Part shown: piece after piece, positions 15,952 through 24,342 of the stretch | Position numbering within the stretch: position 1 is the first letter of the stretch | Layout of the letters: every line of letters starts with the position of its first letter | Notes under the pieces: generated by a model | What the model was told of the DNA's origin: nothing | The model's input: the letters and a program-made list of their open reading frames with translations, nothing else | Database searches by the model: none | Source of the DNA: RGIG4097 sp964637515 | GTDB lineage: Bacteria; Bacillota; Clostridia; Christensenellales; CAG-917 | Length of the DNA: 64,000 bases | Direction of reading: 5' to 3' | Assembly (NCBI GenBank): GCA_964637515.1 | Contig: CAZWUI010000006.1 | Coordinates: 19,208-83,207 of the forward strand | Translations under genes and position numbers: made by a program

Positions 15952-17529
15952 TTACATTCTCTTTGCAATAACTTTCAAAAGCTCAACTGTTGCATAGACG
16001 TCCGCTATCGCTCTATGCGCATTTTCATGGGAAATGTTGAGGTTTTTTGTGAGTGTCGGCAGGTCGAAACGCTTAAACTCTTTGAGTTTATCTCTTGCAA
16101 GCAAGAGCGTATCAAGCAGTTCGTTGTTGAAATTATATCCTTCTTCGTCTGCATATTTTGCAAGCATAATATAGTCGTAGCCCGAAATGTTGTGTCCGCA
16201 AAGAATTGCTCCGCGGGTATACTTGTAGAAATCGGGGACGAGCTTGCTAAATGACGGTGAATATTGCACCATTTCATTTGTTATCGACGTCAGGCCGGTG
16301 ATGAAATCAGATATTGGCTCGGACGGTTTGCAGAAACTTTGGAAAGTGTCAACGATTTTGCCGTTGACGACTCTTGCCGCCGCGATTTCAATAGGCTCCG
16401 CTTCGGTCGGGACTTTCCCGGTTGCTTCAAAATCATAGACGACGATTGTCTTGTCTTTGAGGAAATCGGGCACTTCGTTTTCTTCTCCCATAATACTCGA
16501 CTGTGCAACCTCTTGATAAGGCTCCGGCTTGACGTAGGCATAGTAGTCGGGAACGGGTTTTGAGCCTGTTAGATTTATGGAATCGTAGTTTATTTCGCAT
16601 CTGAAGATAGCGTCGACAGTATAACTCAAGGCACCGCTATACTTGGAAATTGCGACCTTTCCGATGCATGCGATTTGATCCTTGTCTGCGAGCAATTTGA
16701 TTTGTTCAACGTCGGAAATTTTAGGAAAACACGTACTTTCGATTTTGCCTGTCGTATCGTCGAGAGTGAACCTAAACAAAGGCAATTTTTCGGGATTTTT
16801 GGTGGGATTTGCAGGATCGTATTTTTTGTTCGTGTATTCTTTTTCTTGCAATCCGAAAATTTTACCGCAAAGAATGACGTTATCCCCTTCTTTGACGTCT
16901 TTTATATAGATAGGAGATTGATTGAGTCCGACGATTTTATTTCTCGAATAAATTCTCTCACCGATAGCAGTTTGCACGACTCGAAGTTCTCTTGTGTTTT
17001 GTTGCACTCTTTCTTCCACGACTTTTTCGACCGTGAAGTTCTCGGGAGCGACTTCGATTTCGGTAAGTTTGATTGAGATTTCTTCGTTGAAAGAGCGGTT
17101 TAGATACTCGAATAAACCGTTTTCGACATCGGATGTTTTGAGAAGATGATAGGTGGGTGTTTCAAAATTCATCTCGATGCGAATTTCACCGTCTTTGACA
17201 TTGACCGAGATATTTTCGTCGTTTAGACGCTTGAAAACCATATTGAGATTTTCATTGAAATAAGCAAGCACTTTAGTCTTGACCACTCTGTCGTCCGCGA
17301 AGGTGTTTATGTATTCGACTTTGAGCTGCACGCCCGGGAAAATTTTTTGCACTGCGGACAGGACTTCCGCTTTTTTGTCGTCGCCAAATGACGCTCTCGA
17401 CACGAAAGTATTGATGATAAAACGCACCGTGAGCAATTTTGCTTTTGTATCGTAAAACGCGGAATTGAATTTCAATTCCTTGAATTTGCCGTTTGTCGAA
17501 GTTTCAAACTCTTCAAAAAACTTTGTCAT
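15952..17529 (-). CDS. Truncated PolC-like protein: N-terminal, OB and 3'-5' exonuclease domains only
   Basis: The gene occupies the normal polC position between ispG and rimP but encodes only about 525 residues instead of the roughly 1,450 of PolC. The first 200 or so residues resemble the PolC N-terminal region. Residues near 215-330 form an OB-type domain (EGDNVILCGKIFGLQ onward). From about 360 a DEDDh exonuclease follows: VVYDFEATG (D366, E368), LCGHNISGYDYIM and HRAIAD (H505, D510). The PHP halves that flank the exonuclease in PolC and the entire polymerase part are missing. The end is clean, with TAA and a strong terminator. A stand-alone proofreading subunit is a possible role. ATG 17529 is preferred over GTG 17544 because AGG lies eight bases upstream. 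Confidence 0.85.
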   Translation of the reverse strand: MTKFFEEFETSTNGKFKELKFNSAFYDTKAKLLTVRFIINTFVSRASFGDDKKAEVLSAVQKIFPGVQLKVEYINTFADDRVVKTKVLAYFNENLNMVFKRLNDENISVNVKDGEIRIEMNFETPTYHLLKTSDVENGLFEYLNRSFNEEISIKLTEIEVAPENFTVEKVVEERVQQNTRELRVVQTAIGERIYSRNKIVGLNQSPIYIKDVKEGDNVILCGKIFGLQEKEYTNKKYDPANPTKNPEKLPLFRFTLDDTTGKIESTCFPKISDVEQIKLLADKDQIACIGKVAISKYSGALSYTVDAIFRCEINYDSINLTGSKPVPDYYAYVKPEPYQEVAQSSIMGEENEVPDFLKDKTIVVYDFEATGKVPTEAEPIEIAAARVVNGKIVDTFQSFCKPSEPISDFITGLTSITNEMVQYSPSFSKLVPDFYKYTRGAILCGHNISGYDYIMLAKYADEEGYNFNNELLDTLLLARDKLKEFKRFDLPTLTKNLNISHENAHRAIADVYATVELLKVIAKRM

Positions 17530-17602
17530 TTTGCTACCTATCACCGTATTTTTACTGCGATTTTGTGAAAAGTATTCTCAAAAACCGCATTTTTTGGAAC
17601 TC

Positions 17603-18652
17603 TTAATATAGTTCTTCAATTGCTTTGAGCAGTTCTTCTTTGATACACTTGCTATCAATCGTTTTGTAGATTTCGCCTTTCAACATAATTACGGATTTTT
17701 CCTTTCCGCCGGCAATGCCTACGTCGCTGTTTTTACCTTCGTCTATTCCGTTGAGCGGGCAGCCCATAACCGCAATTTTCAACGGTTTTTGAATATGCTC
17801 GGTCAACTGCTCCACCGTTTCTGCAAGTTCTTCAACGTTGATTTCAGTCCTTGCACAAGTCGGACAAGATACGATTTCGACACCGCTACTGCGAAGTCCA
17901 ATCGCACGCAGGATATTTATTCCTGCTTTGACTTCTTCCTCGATTGGTGCGGTGAGAGATACTCTGATTGTGTCGCCTATCCCTTCTCGCAACAAAGCGC
18001 CGATTCCTATTGAAGATTTGACCAATCCTCTTTTCAGTGGTCCTGCTTCTGTGACTCCCAAGTGTAAGGGATAATCGCAAGCAAGCGCAAGTTTTTCGTT
18101 GGCGGAAATCATCGTTTCAACATCTGATGATTTGATTGCAATGATAATATCGTCAAAACCGTGGCTTTCAAGCATATCCGCAGTCGCAAGTGCGCTTGAA
18201 ACGAGTGCATCGTCTTCGCTCATACCCTTAAAACGCTTGTCGAGGCTACCGCCGTTTACACCTATGCGCACAGGTACTCCGTAATCTTTGAGAAGTGCGA
18301 CGAGTTCATCTATCGTTCTTCCGTCAGCAGTCATGTTGCCGGGATTAATGCGCAACTTTTTTGCGCCCGCTTTCACTGCAAGTTCCGCAAGGCGATAACT
18401 ATAATGCACGTCCGCAATGAGCGGAAGTCCACATTTTTCTGAAATAACCTTGAAACTTTCAGCAGAATTTTCATCGGGTACCGCAAGACGAATAAGGTCG
18501 CAACCGAGTCGTTTCAGGCTATCTATCTGCCTCAAACACCCCTCAACGTCCGTCGTTTTGGCGTTAAGCATTGATTGTACCGAGATTGGCGCATCCCCGC
18601 CTACCGCTACGTTTCCGATATATATTTTTTTTGAGTATCTTCTTTTGCTCAT
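17603..18652 (-). CDS. ispG: 4-hydroxy-3-methylbut-2-enyl diphosphate synthase IspG
   Basis: IspG (GcpE) converts the cyclic diphosphate intermediate to HMBPP in the MEP isoprenoid pathway, using a 4Fe-4S cluster. The 349-residue protein has the N-terminal PISVQSML barrel segment and the C-terminal cluster ligands VSCPTCARTE and VMGCPLNG, followed by GIDEGKNSDVGIAGG with the conserved Glu. It lies two genes downstream of dxr, so two MEP enzymes share this operon. Confidence 0.97.
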   Translation of the reverse strand: MSKRRYSKKIYIGNVAVGGDAPISVQSMLNAKTTDVEGCLRQIDSLKRLGCDLIRLAVPDENSAESFKVISEKCGLPLIADVHYSYRLAELAVKAGAKKLRINPGNMTADGRTIDELVALLKDYGVPVRIGVNGGSLDKRFKGMSEDDALVSSALATADMLESHGFDDIIIAIKSSDVETMISANEKLALACDYPLHLGVTEAGPLKRGLVKSSIGIGALLREGIGDTIRVSLTAPIEEEVKAGINILRAIGLRSSGVEIVSCPTCARTEINVEELAETVEQLTEHIQKPLKIAVMGCPLNGIDEGKNSDVGIAGGKEKSVIMLKGEIYKTIDSKCIKEELLKAIEELY

Positions 18653-18740
18653 AGTTTTTATAATTGCCTATATATTAATTCACTATTATATTAGTTATCG
18701 TTTTGATTATATCTTTATTCCTTGTTATCTTTTTAGCTAC

Positions 18741-20018
18741 TTAAACTCCGCTCACCAAGTGGAATACGTCAAGGAATACAACGAGTATCAGTAGCACTCC
18801 GAGTCCGACCGTATGGATAATTCCTTCTATTTTGCGAGGTACGGGTTTTCTGAATATCATTTCGATGAACGTGAACAACATTCTCGATCCGTCTAGCGCG
18901 GGAATCGGCAATAAATTCATGACCGCCAAGTTTGCGGAAATGACCGCCACAACGTACAAAAACGCATCGAAACCTGCACTGCTGACTTCTGCAATCGTCT
19001 TGACGACGGTTATCGTACCGCCTGCGGTTTCGATTCCAACTTTGCCTGTGATAAGTGCGCCAAGAGACGCCAAAATCTTGAACACTATGAAGAAACAGAA
19101 TCCGAATGCGCGCCCAAACGCTCTGAAAAACGAGAGTTTTACGCGCGCAAAACCGTATGCAATGCCAAAACCGTATTTCGTTTCGGTGGTTTCATATTCG
19201 TTGCCAGCATCGTCTTTTTTGGTTTCGGTGTAGGTGTAGTTTTGTTTGTGGACGGTGAGCTCGATTGCTTCTCCGTCGCGTAGCACTTTGAAAGTCGCAG
19301 TATCACCGAGATTTGCGAAGGTGTTGTACAAGTCCTCTTGCACCATGATATTAACTTGCTTGCCGTTTACTGCAAGGACTACGTCCCCTTCCTGAAATAC
19401 GTGCATACCGCTTTCGACGTCGTAGGTATTTGCGACGACGGGTAGAATTTGTCCGTAGGCAGTGAAGTATATCGTGATGATGAAAATCGCACTCAAAAAG
19501 TTGAAAAACGCACCCGAAAACAGAACGATAAGACGTTTCCAAGCGGGTTGATCGTTGAAACGAAGTCCTTTATTCTCGTTGAGATAAGAAAGTACGCCTT
19601 TCTTTTTCTCTTCTTTGACTTCGTCAAAAGGTTCGATTTTGTCTGCGTCAACCGCCATGTCGTCGTTGAGATAGGCAAGAATACCCCGCCTGCCGTCGTT
19701 TGCGATTTCTTGATTGACGTATGGATTTTGTTTTCCGCTTTCTTCTTCGTCTTCACCGTGGAATGCGCAAAAACCACCGATTGGAATGGGGCGAATTGAG
19801 AAAATCTCCCCTGTTTTTTTGTTTTTGCGTTGGAAAATCGCGGGACCGAATCCGATAGAAAACTCGTCGATTTTGAAGCCGAGAATTTTGCCAGCAAGAT
19901 AGTGTCCGCTTTCGTGGATGATAATCATCAACATAAGCGCAAGTATGGCTACGATGACATAGCCTATATACGTGAACACTTCTTTTGCAGACGCAGCCGC
20001 CAAAATCAAGTTAAACAA
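18741..20018 (-). CDS. rseP: Site-2 intramembrane metalloprotease RseP
   Basis: RseP-type proteases cleave membrane anchors of regulators inside the bilayer. HESGH (H35-H39) sits in the first transmembrane helix, MNLLPIPALDGSRML near the C-terminus holds the second zinc-ligand motif, and a PDZ domain lies between. Start is a TTG eight bases after GGAG. Compared with typical relatives there is an extra polar stretch (about residues 94-153) between the first two membrane regions. It contains two similar copies, RRGILAYLND (110-119) and KKGVLSYLNE (139-148). The neighbours dxr and ispG are standard. Confidence 0.94.
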   Translation of the reverse strand: MFNLILAAASAKEVFTYIGYVIVAILALMLMIIIHESGHYLAGKILGFKIDEFSIGFGPAIFQRKNKKTGEIFSIRPIPIGGFCAFHGEDEEESGKQNPYVNQEIANDGRRGILAYLNDDMAVDADKIEPFDEVKEEKKKGVLSYLNENKGLRFNDQPAWKRLIVLFSGAFFNFLSAIFIITIYFTAYGQILPVVANTYDVESGMHVFQEGDVVLAVNGKQVNIMVQEDLYNTFANLGDTATFKVLRDGEAIELTVHKQNYTYTETKKDDAGNEYETTETKYGFGIAYGFARVKLSFFRAFGRAFGFCFFIVFKILASLGALITGKVGIETAGGTITVVKTIAEVSSAGFDAFLYVVAVISANLAVMNLLPIPALDGSRMLFTFIEMIFRKPVPRKIEGIIHTVGLGVLLILVVFLDVFHLVSGV

Positions 20019-20030
20019 ATCGTTACGCTC

Positions 20031-21176
20031 CTATTTGAGTACTGAATAAGTATATTTGCGCGCTTCGGTATCTATGCGTGTAACGTCGTCGAGTGCGACG
20101 TCCCCGACGGACGAGAATTTCGCAAGCACTTTTTCGAGTTTTTGCGGAATGTCTCCGAGTTTGATCTTATGTCGCAAAAATTCTTCCACGAGAATTTCAT
20201 CCGCCGCAGAGATTGCAATACATGCGCCTTCTCCCTTTTTGCCTGCTTGTTTGGCAATGGCAAGGCAAGGGAATTTTTCGTAATCGGGTTCGGTGAAAGT
20301 GAGTGAGCCGAGTTTTGAAAGAGAGATTTCAGGCACGGAGTTTTCACTCTTTTCAGGATAAAACAACGCTCTTTCAATGGATAACGCCATATTGGGCGCA
20401 CTCAACAACGCTTTCACGCTATTGTCGCTAAATTCGACAAATGAATGTACTATGCTTTCTCTATGTATTAGCACTTCGACTTGATCGAGAGAAACTTCGA
20501 ATAAGCGCATAGCTTCAATGATTTCAAGCCCTTTGTTGAAGAGCGTGGCACTATCAATAGTAACCTTTTTGCCCATTTTCCATACCGGGTGTTGAAGTGC
20601 CTGTTCGGGTGTGACTTTTGCAATCTGCGCACTGCTCATATCACGGAGCGCACCACCGCTTGCAGTCAAAATGATTTTCTTGATATATTGCGGATTTTCC
20701 CCTTCAAGACAGGATGCAATGGCGGAATGTTCAGTGTCGAGCGGAATGATTTTTCCACCGTACTTTCTTTCGAGTGCTTTTAGGTGTCTACCCCCTGCGA
20801 CAATGCTTTCTTTGTTCGCTATGGCAAGCGTGCCGCCGTTTTCAAGCACTGCGACTGCCGCCCAAAGTCCTGCAATTCCGCCGACAGCGGACACGACTAT
20901 ATCCGCCTTTATGCTTGCGAGTTCTTCAAGCGATGACAAGCATTTTGTGGATTTTTCGTCTTCGAGAAAGTCGAATAGACTGCTTTGCACTTCCACCGCT
21001 CCGCCCGGGAAATAGTAGTGCGTAGGGTTAAATTCCGAGAGTTGTTCGCGAAGTAGGTTTTCGTTTGAATATGCGGAAAGCCCCACGACTTTGAATTTGT
21101 CGCGGTGCTTGCGCACGACGTCGAGCACCTGCGTCCCGACCGAGCCTGTACTTCCGAGAATGGTAATAGTTTTCAT
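20031..21176 (-). CDS. dxr: 1-deoxy-D-xylulose 5-phosphate reductoisomerase
   Basis: Dxr makes 2-C-methyl-D-erythritol 4-phosphate, the committed MEP-pathway step. The 381-residue protein starts with the NADPH-binding TILGSTGSVGTQVLD. It carries IIPLDTEHSAI, LTASGGALRD and the metal/substrate segment KMGKKVTIDSATLFNKGLE. The start codon overlaps the cdsA stop. Confidence 0.97.
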   Translation of the reverse strand: MKTITILGSTGSVGTQVLDVVRKHRDKFKVVGLSAYSNENLLREQLSEFNPTHYYFPGGAVEVQSSLFDFLEDEKSTKCLSSLEELASIKADIVVSAVGGIAGLWAAVAVLENGGTLAIANKESIVAGGRHLKALERKYGGKIIPLDTEHSAIASCLEGENPQYIKKIILTASGGALRDMSSAQIAKVTPEQALQHPVWKMGKKVTIDSATLFNKGLEIIEAMRLFEVSLDQVEVLIHRESIVHSFVEFSDNSVKALLSAPNMALSIERALFYPEKSENSVPEISLSKLGSLTFTEPDYEKFPCLAIAKQAGKKGEGACIAISAADEILVEEFLRHKIKLGDIPQKLEKVLAKFSSVGDVALDDVTRIDTEARKYTYSVLK

Positions 21177-22126
21177 TAGAATCCGTATATTGCCGTGAAG
21201 GCGATTGTTAGTATGACAAGACAGTACATAACACTGTCGATTCTATCCATAAATCCGCCGTGACCGGGGAAAATTTTGCCGTAGTCTTTGATGCCCATCG
21301 CACGCTTGATACGAGATGCCGCAAGGTCGCCAAGTTCGGAAATCACTCCGCAAACCGCACCGAGTGCAAGATAGATGAGAGCGGTTTTCCATTCCCAACC
21401 TTCAACGGTGTGAGCGATGAAGGGCGCATATCCGCTTGAAGGAAATACAGCGAAAAACTCAAATAACAACCAGAAAAGAATTGCAATGAGCATTCCGCCG
21501 AACAACCCGCCGAAACCGCCGACGACAGTCTTTTTCGGACTGATTTTCGGGCAAAGACGCTTGGGCTCTACTCCGCGTTTACGGCAAATCGCACTGTACG
21601 ACGCACCGAAGAAATATGCGAACATATCGCTTCCCATGACGGGGACGAGCGCGGCGAAGAGTATTGCGAAAAAGCCGCTATACTTGAAACTTAAATTCCA
21701 CGCCATAGCCATAAACGCAACGGGATAGACGAGAATGAATGCGTTTGCAAACAAGTCTTTCAGGTCGCAAGTTTTGCTTTCGTCCACGTCTTCGCTCCCC
21801 TTTGCGGGTTTGAACGTGAAAATGGTCAGGACAGCGGTCATGCCGAGAAGAAGGACGGCAAGCAGTCCTTGAAGTCCGGTTCCCCAACCGACGAAGTGAG
21901 ATAGGCAGTAGTATACGGGATAGCCTGCTATCATCACGAATGCCACGGGAACGACGAACATTTTATAACCTGCGTTTTTCAGGCAGTTGAACATCTCTAC
22001 GACCGCTCCGAGAAGGAAGACGTAGATGAGCATATCAACAAAAATCGGGCTTACGAAGTACCCCCCTGCCATAAAACCGACAATGAGAGCAATAAGACAT
22101 AAACCCGTCAGAGTGCGTTTGAGCAT
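21176..22126 (-). CDS. cdsA: Phosphatidate cytidylyltransferase CdsA
   Basis: CdsA forms CDP-diacylglycerol from phosphatidate and CTP for phospholipid synthesis. The 316-residue protein has about eight hydrophobic segments and ends with the family signature ELGDLAASRIKRAMGIKD, then FPGHGGFMDRIDS, whose acidic residues bind metal. It lies between uppS and dxr as in most Firmicutes. Confidence 0.95.
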   Translation of the reverse strand: MLKRTLTGLCLIALIVGFMAGGYFVSPIFVDMLIYVFLLGAVVEMFNCLKNAGYKMFVVPVAFVMIAGYPVYYCLSHFVGWGTGLQGLLAVLLLGMTAVLTIFTFKPAKGSEDVDESKTCDLKDLFANAFILVYPVAFMAMAWNLSFKYSGFFAILFAALVPVMGSDMFAYFFGASYSAICRKRGVEPKRLCPKISPKKTVVGGFGGLFGGMLIAILFWLLFEFFAVFPSSGYAPFIAHTVEGWEWKTALIYLALGAVCGVISELGDLAASRIKRAMGIKDYGKIFPGHGGFMDRIDSVMYCLVILTIAFTAIYGF

Positions 22127-22178
22127 ATTTTTGTCCTTTGAGAATAGAACGGCATCGTTAAAAACGAATTAAACCGTT

Positions 22179-22832
22179 CTATGCTCCGAATTTTCTTTTG
22201 CGCTCCTCAAAGAGAGCGACGATTTTATCCACGTCCTCCTCTTCCATATCCGGCCAGAGTTTGACGAGGAAAATAAGTTCTGCATAAGCGGCTTCGTAAA
22301 GCATGAAGTTGCTGAGTCGCATTTCACCGCCGGTACGGACGATACAGTCTAGCGGAGGCAAGTGAGAACTTGCAAGAGCGCGCTCGAAGTTTTCCTTCGA
22401 GAATGTGCCGTGAGAGAAACAAATCTCGGCGGCATGAAGAATATCCGCTTGTCCGCCGTAATTGAATGCGATATTAAGGATAGTACCCTTATTGTTTTGC
22501 GTTTTCTCTTCGATTTCAAAGATACTGTCTTCGATGCTATCGGGAAGCATCGCAATATCTCCCGAATACGTGATGCGCAAATCGCCGTCATAAGTGCGGT
22601 TGAATTTTTCAACTACGTTGAAAATCGCATCTCTTTCACTGTCGGGGCGTGCCCAATTTTCAGTGGAAAACGCATATACGGTTATCGCTTCGATGCCGAG
22701 TTCGTTTGCTCTTTTGACGACTTTGCGGAGCGCAAGCAAGCCGGCGGCATAGCCGTCGTATCTCTCAAGCCCGTGCGCAGTTGCCCAACGCCCGTTGCCG
22801 TCCATGATAAAACCGATATGACGAGGGACCAT
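22179..22832 (-). CDS. uppS: Isoprenyl (undecaprenyl) diphosphate synthase UppS
   Basis: UppS elongates farnesyl diphosphate to the C55 carrier lipid for cell-wall synthesis. Starting at the ATG overlapping the frr stop (TAATG) gives 217 residues with HIGFIMDGNGRWA; D11 is the catalytic Asp. TVYAFSTENWARP, FNYGGQADI, DCIVRTGGEMRLSNF and the C-terminal LIFLVKLWPDM follow. A longer frame adds 12 residues inside frr and is not needed. Confidence 0.96.
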   Translation of the reverse strand: MVPRHIGFIMDGNGRWATAHGLERYDGYAAGLLALRKVVKRANELGIEAITVYAFSTENWARPDSERDAIFNVVEKFNRTYDGDLRITYSGDIAMLPDSIEDSIFEIEEKTQNNKGTILNIAFNYGGQADILHAAEICFSHGTFSKENFERALASSHLPPLDCIVRTGGEMRLSNFMLYEAAYAELIFLVKLWPDMEEEDVDKIVALFEERKRKFGA

Positions 22833-23407
22833 TAGACTTCGAGAATATCCTTTTCTTTGTCTTTGCACATTTTGTCGATTTCTTCGATAGCTTTTGCGAC
22901 CGCTTTGTCAACGTCTTCGGTGAAATCTTTGAGATCGTCTTCGGTGATATCAGAACTCTTTTCGAGTTTTTTGAGTTCATCGATAGCGTCGCGACGAGCG
23001 TTTCTCAAAACGACTTTGGTGTTCTCCGCATTGGACTTGACGTCTTTGACGAGTGCTTTTCTTCTCTCTTCGGTGAGTTCGGGGAATACAAGGCGGATGA
23101 CGATACCGTCGTTGTTGGGGGTTACTCCGAGATTTGCCGCGAGAATTGCTTTCTCTACGTTTTTGAGTTGAGATTTATCCCAAACGGAAATGACGATAAG
23201 TCTTGCTTCGGGAACGGTGATATTCGCCATTTTGTTGAGTTGGGTTTCCACGCCGTAGTAGTCGACGAAAACTCTGTCAAGAAGGTGGGGGTTAGCACGA
23301 CCTGCTCTGACCATTTTGAGTTCGTTTTCATAGTTGCGAGTGGTTTTTTCAAATTTTTCCTGCATATCGTCGAAAATCATATCGACGAGTTCGATGCCGT
23401 AAGCCAT
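22832..23407 (-). CDS. frr: Ribosome recycling factor
   Basis: Frr, with EF-G, splits post-termination ribosomes. The 191-residue protein has the two-domain tRNA-like layout: a helical N-terminus, VRAGRANPHLLDRVFVDYYG, then VTPNNDGIVIRLVFPELTEERR. The start follows GGAGGC. frr is the first gene after a strong promoter and leads the frr-uppS-cdsA-dxr-rseP-ispG-(polC-like) operon. Confidence 0.97.
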   Translation of the reverse strand: MAYGIELVDMIFDDMQEKFEKTTRNYENELKMVRAGRANPHLLDRVFVDYYGVETQLNKMANITVPEARLIVISVWDKSQLKNVEKAILAANLGVTPNNDGIVIRLVFPELTEERRKALVKDVKSNAENTKVVLRNARRDAIDELKKLEKSSDITEDDLKDFTEDVDKAVAKAIEEIDKMCKDKEKDILEV

Positions 23408-23436
23408 AGTAGCCTCCTAAATATGATACTTTATAT

Positions 23437-23465
23437 ATTATAACAAATTAACGCGTGCATTGCAA
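23437..23465 (-). promoter_or_regulatory. Promoter of the frr-uppS-cdsA-dxr-rseP-ispG operon
   Basis: Minus strand: -35 TTGCAA (23460-23465), 17-nt spacer ending in TGT (extended -10), -10 TATAAT (23437-23442). Start predicted near 23430, leaving a leader of about 22 nt with GGAGG. Confidence 0.75.
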
Positions 23466-23468
23466 TAT

Positions 23469-23498
23469 AAAAAACGGACAGATTTCTGCCCATTTTTT
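23469..23498 (-). terminator. Terminator after pyrH
   Basis: AAAAAATGGGCAGA and TCTGTCCGTTTTTT pair on the minus strand across a 2-nt loop, with a T-run. It lies between pyrH and the frr promoter. Confidence 0.75.
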
Positions 23499-23576
23499 AG
23501 TTTTAATAAATGCCGATAGAATTATGGTTTTTGTCAAAAAGTGCCGTTAGAACAACGCTTTTGGATTTCTATCCGA

Positions 23577-24290
23577 TTACTTGCCGATATACGTGCCGAT
23601 ATTTTCTCCTTCGAGTGCGCGCTTGATACTGTCCTTTTCCATAAGACTGAACGCGATGATAGGAATTTCGTTGTCCATGCACATGGTGATTGCGGTGGTG
23701 TCCATTGCCTTGAGCCCCATGGAGATAACATCCATATAACTGAGTTTGTCGAATTTGACCGCATTGGGATTGACTTTGGGATCACTGTCGTAAACTCCGT
23801 CAACGTTCTTTGCAAGAAGAAGTGCGTTTGCGCCGATTTCCGCCGCACGAAGCGCCGCACCGGTGTCCGTTGAGAAATACGGATTGCCCGTACCGCAAGC
23901 GAATATGACGATTCTGCCCTTTTCAAGATGACGCATTGCTTTTCTCAAAATATAGGGTTCTGCGACTTTGGTGATTGTGAGTGCGGTTTGAACTCTGACG
24001 GGCACTCCTCTTCTTTCGATTTGGTCTTGAATTGCGAGAGCGTTGATGACAGTTGCGAGCATACCCATATGGTCTGCCGTGGTTTTGTTCATTTCCGCAT
24101 CTGCTTGTCTGCCTCTCCAGAAGTTGCCACCGCCGATGACGATACCGATTTCCGCGCCGAGTTTTTTGACTTCGATGATTTCATCGACGACTGCGCCGAG
24201 TTTGTTCATGTCGATACCCATGCCGTTTTCGGTTGCAAGTGCTTCGCCCGAAAGTTTTATGATAACTCTTTTGAATTTAAGATCTGCCAT
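23577..24290 (-). CDS. pyrH: UMP kinase PyrH
   Basis: PyrH phosphorylates UMP to UDP. It is an amino-acid-kinase-fold protein of 237 residues with VIIKLSGEAL, the glycine-rich GIVIGGGNFWRGR, IFACGTGNPYFSTDT and KNVDGVYDSDPK. The start follows GAGGA. The T-run of a terminator ends only 14 bases upstream, so pyrH has no room for its own promoter there and should depend on readthrough from rpsB-tsf. Confidence 0.97.
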   Translation of the reverse strand: MADLKFKRVIIKLSGEALATENGMGIDMNKLGAVVDEIIEVKKLGAEIGIVIGGGNFWRGRQADAEMNKTTADHMGMLATVINALAIQDQIERRGVPVRVQTALTITKVAEPYILRKAMRHLEKGRIVIFACGTGNPYFSTDTGAALRAAEIGANALLLAKNVDGVYDSDPKVNPNAVKFDKLSYMDVISMGLKAMDTTAITMCMDNEIPIIAFSLMEKDSIKRALEGENIGTYIGK

Positions 24291-24303
24291 ATATTCCTCG
24301 TGT

Positions 24304-24334
24304 TAAAAAAATGGGGAACGCTTACGCGCTCCCC
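24304..24334 (-). terminator. Terminator between tsf and pyrH
   Basis: GGGGAGCGC-GTAA-GCGTTCCCC (one G-T pair) followed by ATTTTTTT on the minus strand. With pyrH starting right after it, it probably acts as a partial terminator setting a lower level for pyrH than for rpsB-tsf. Confidence 0.8.
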
Positions 24335-24342
24335 TTTGCGTG

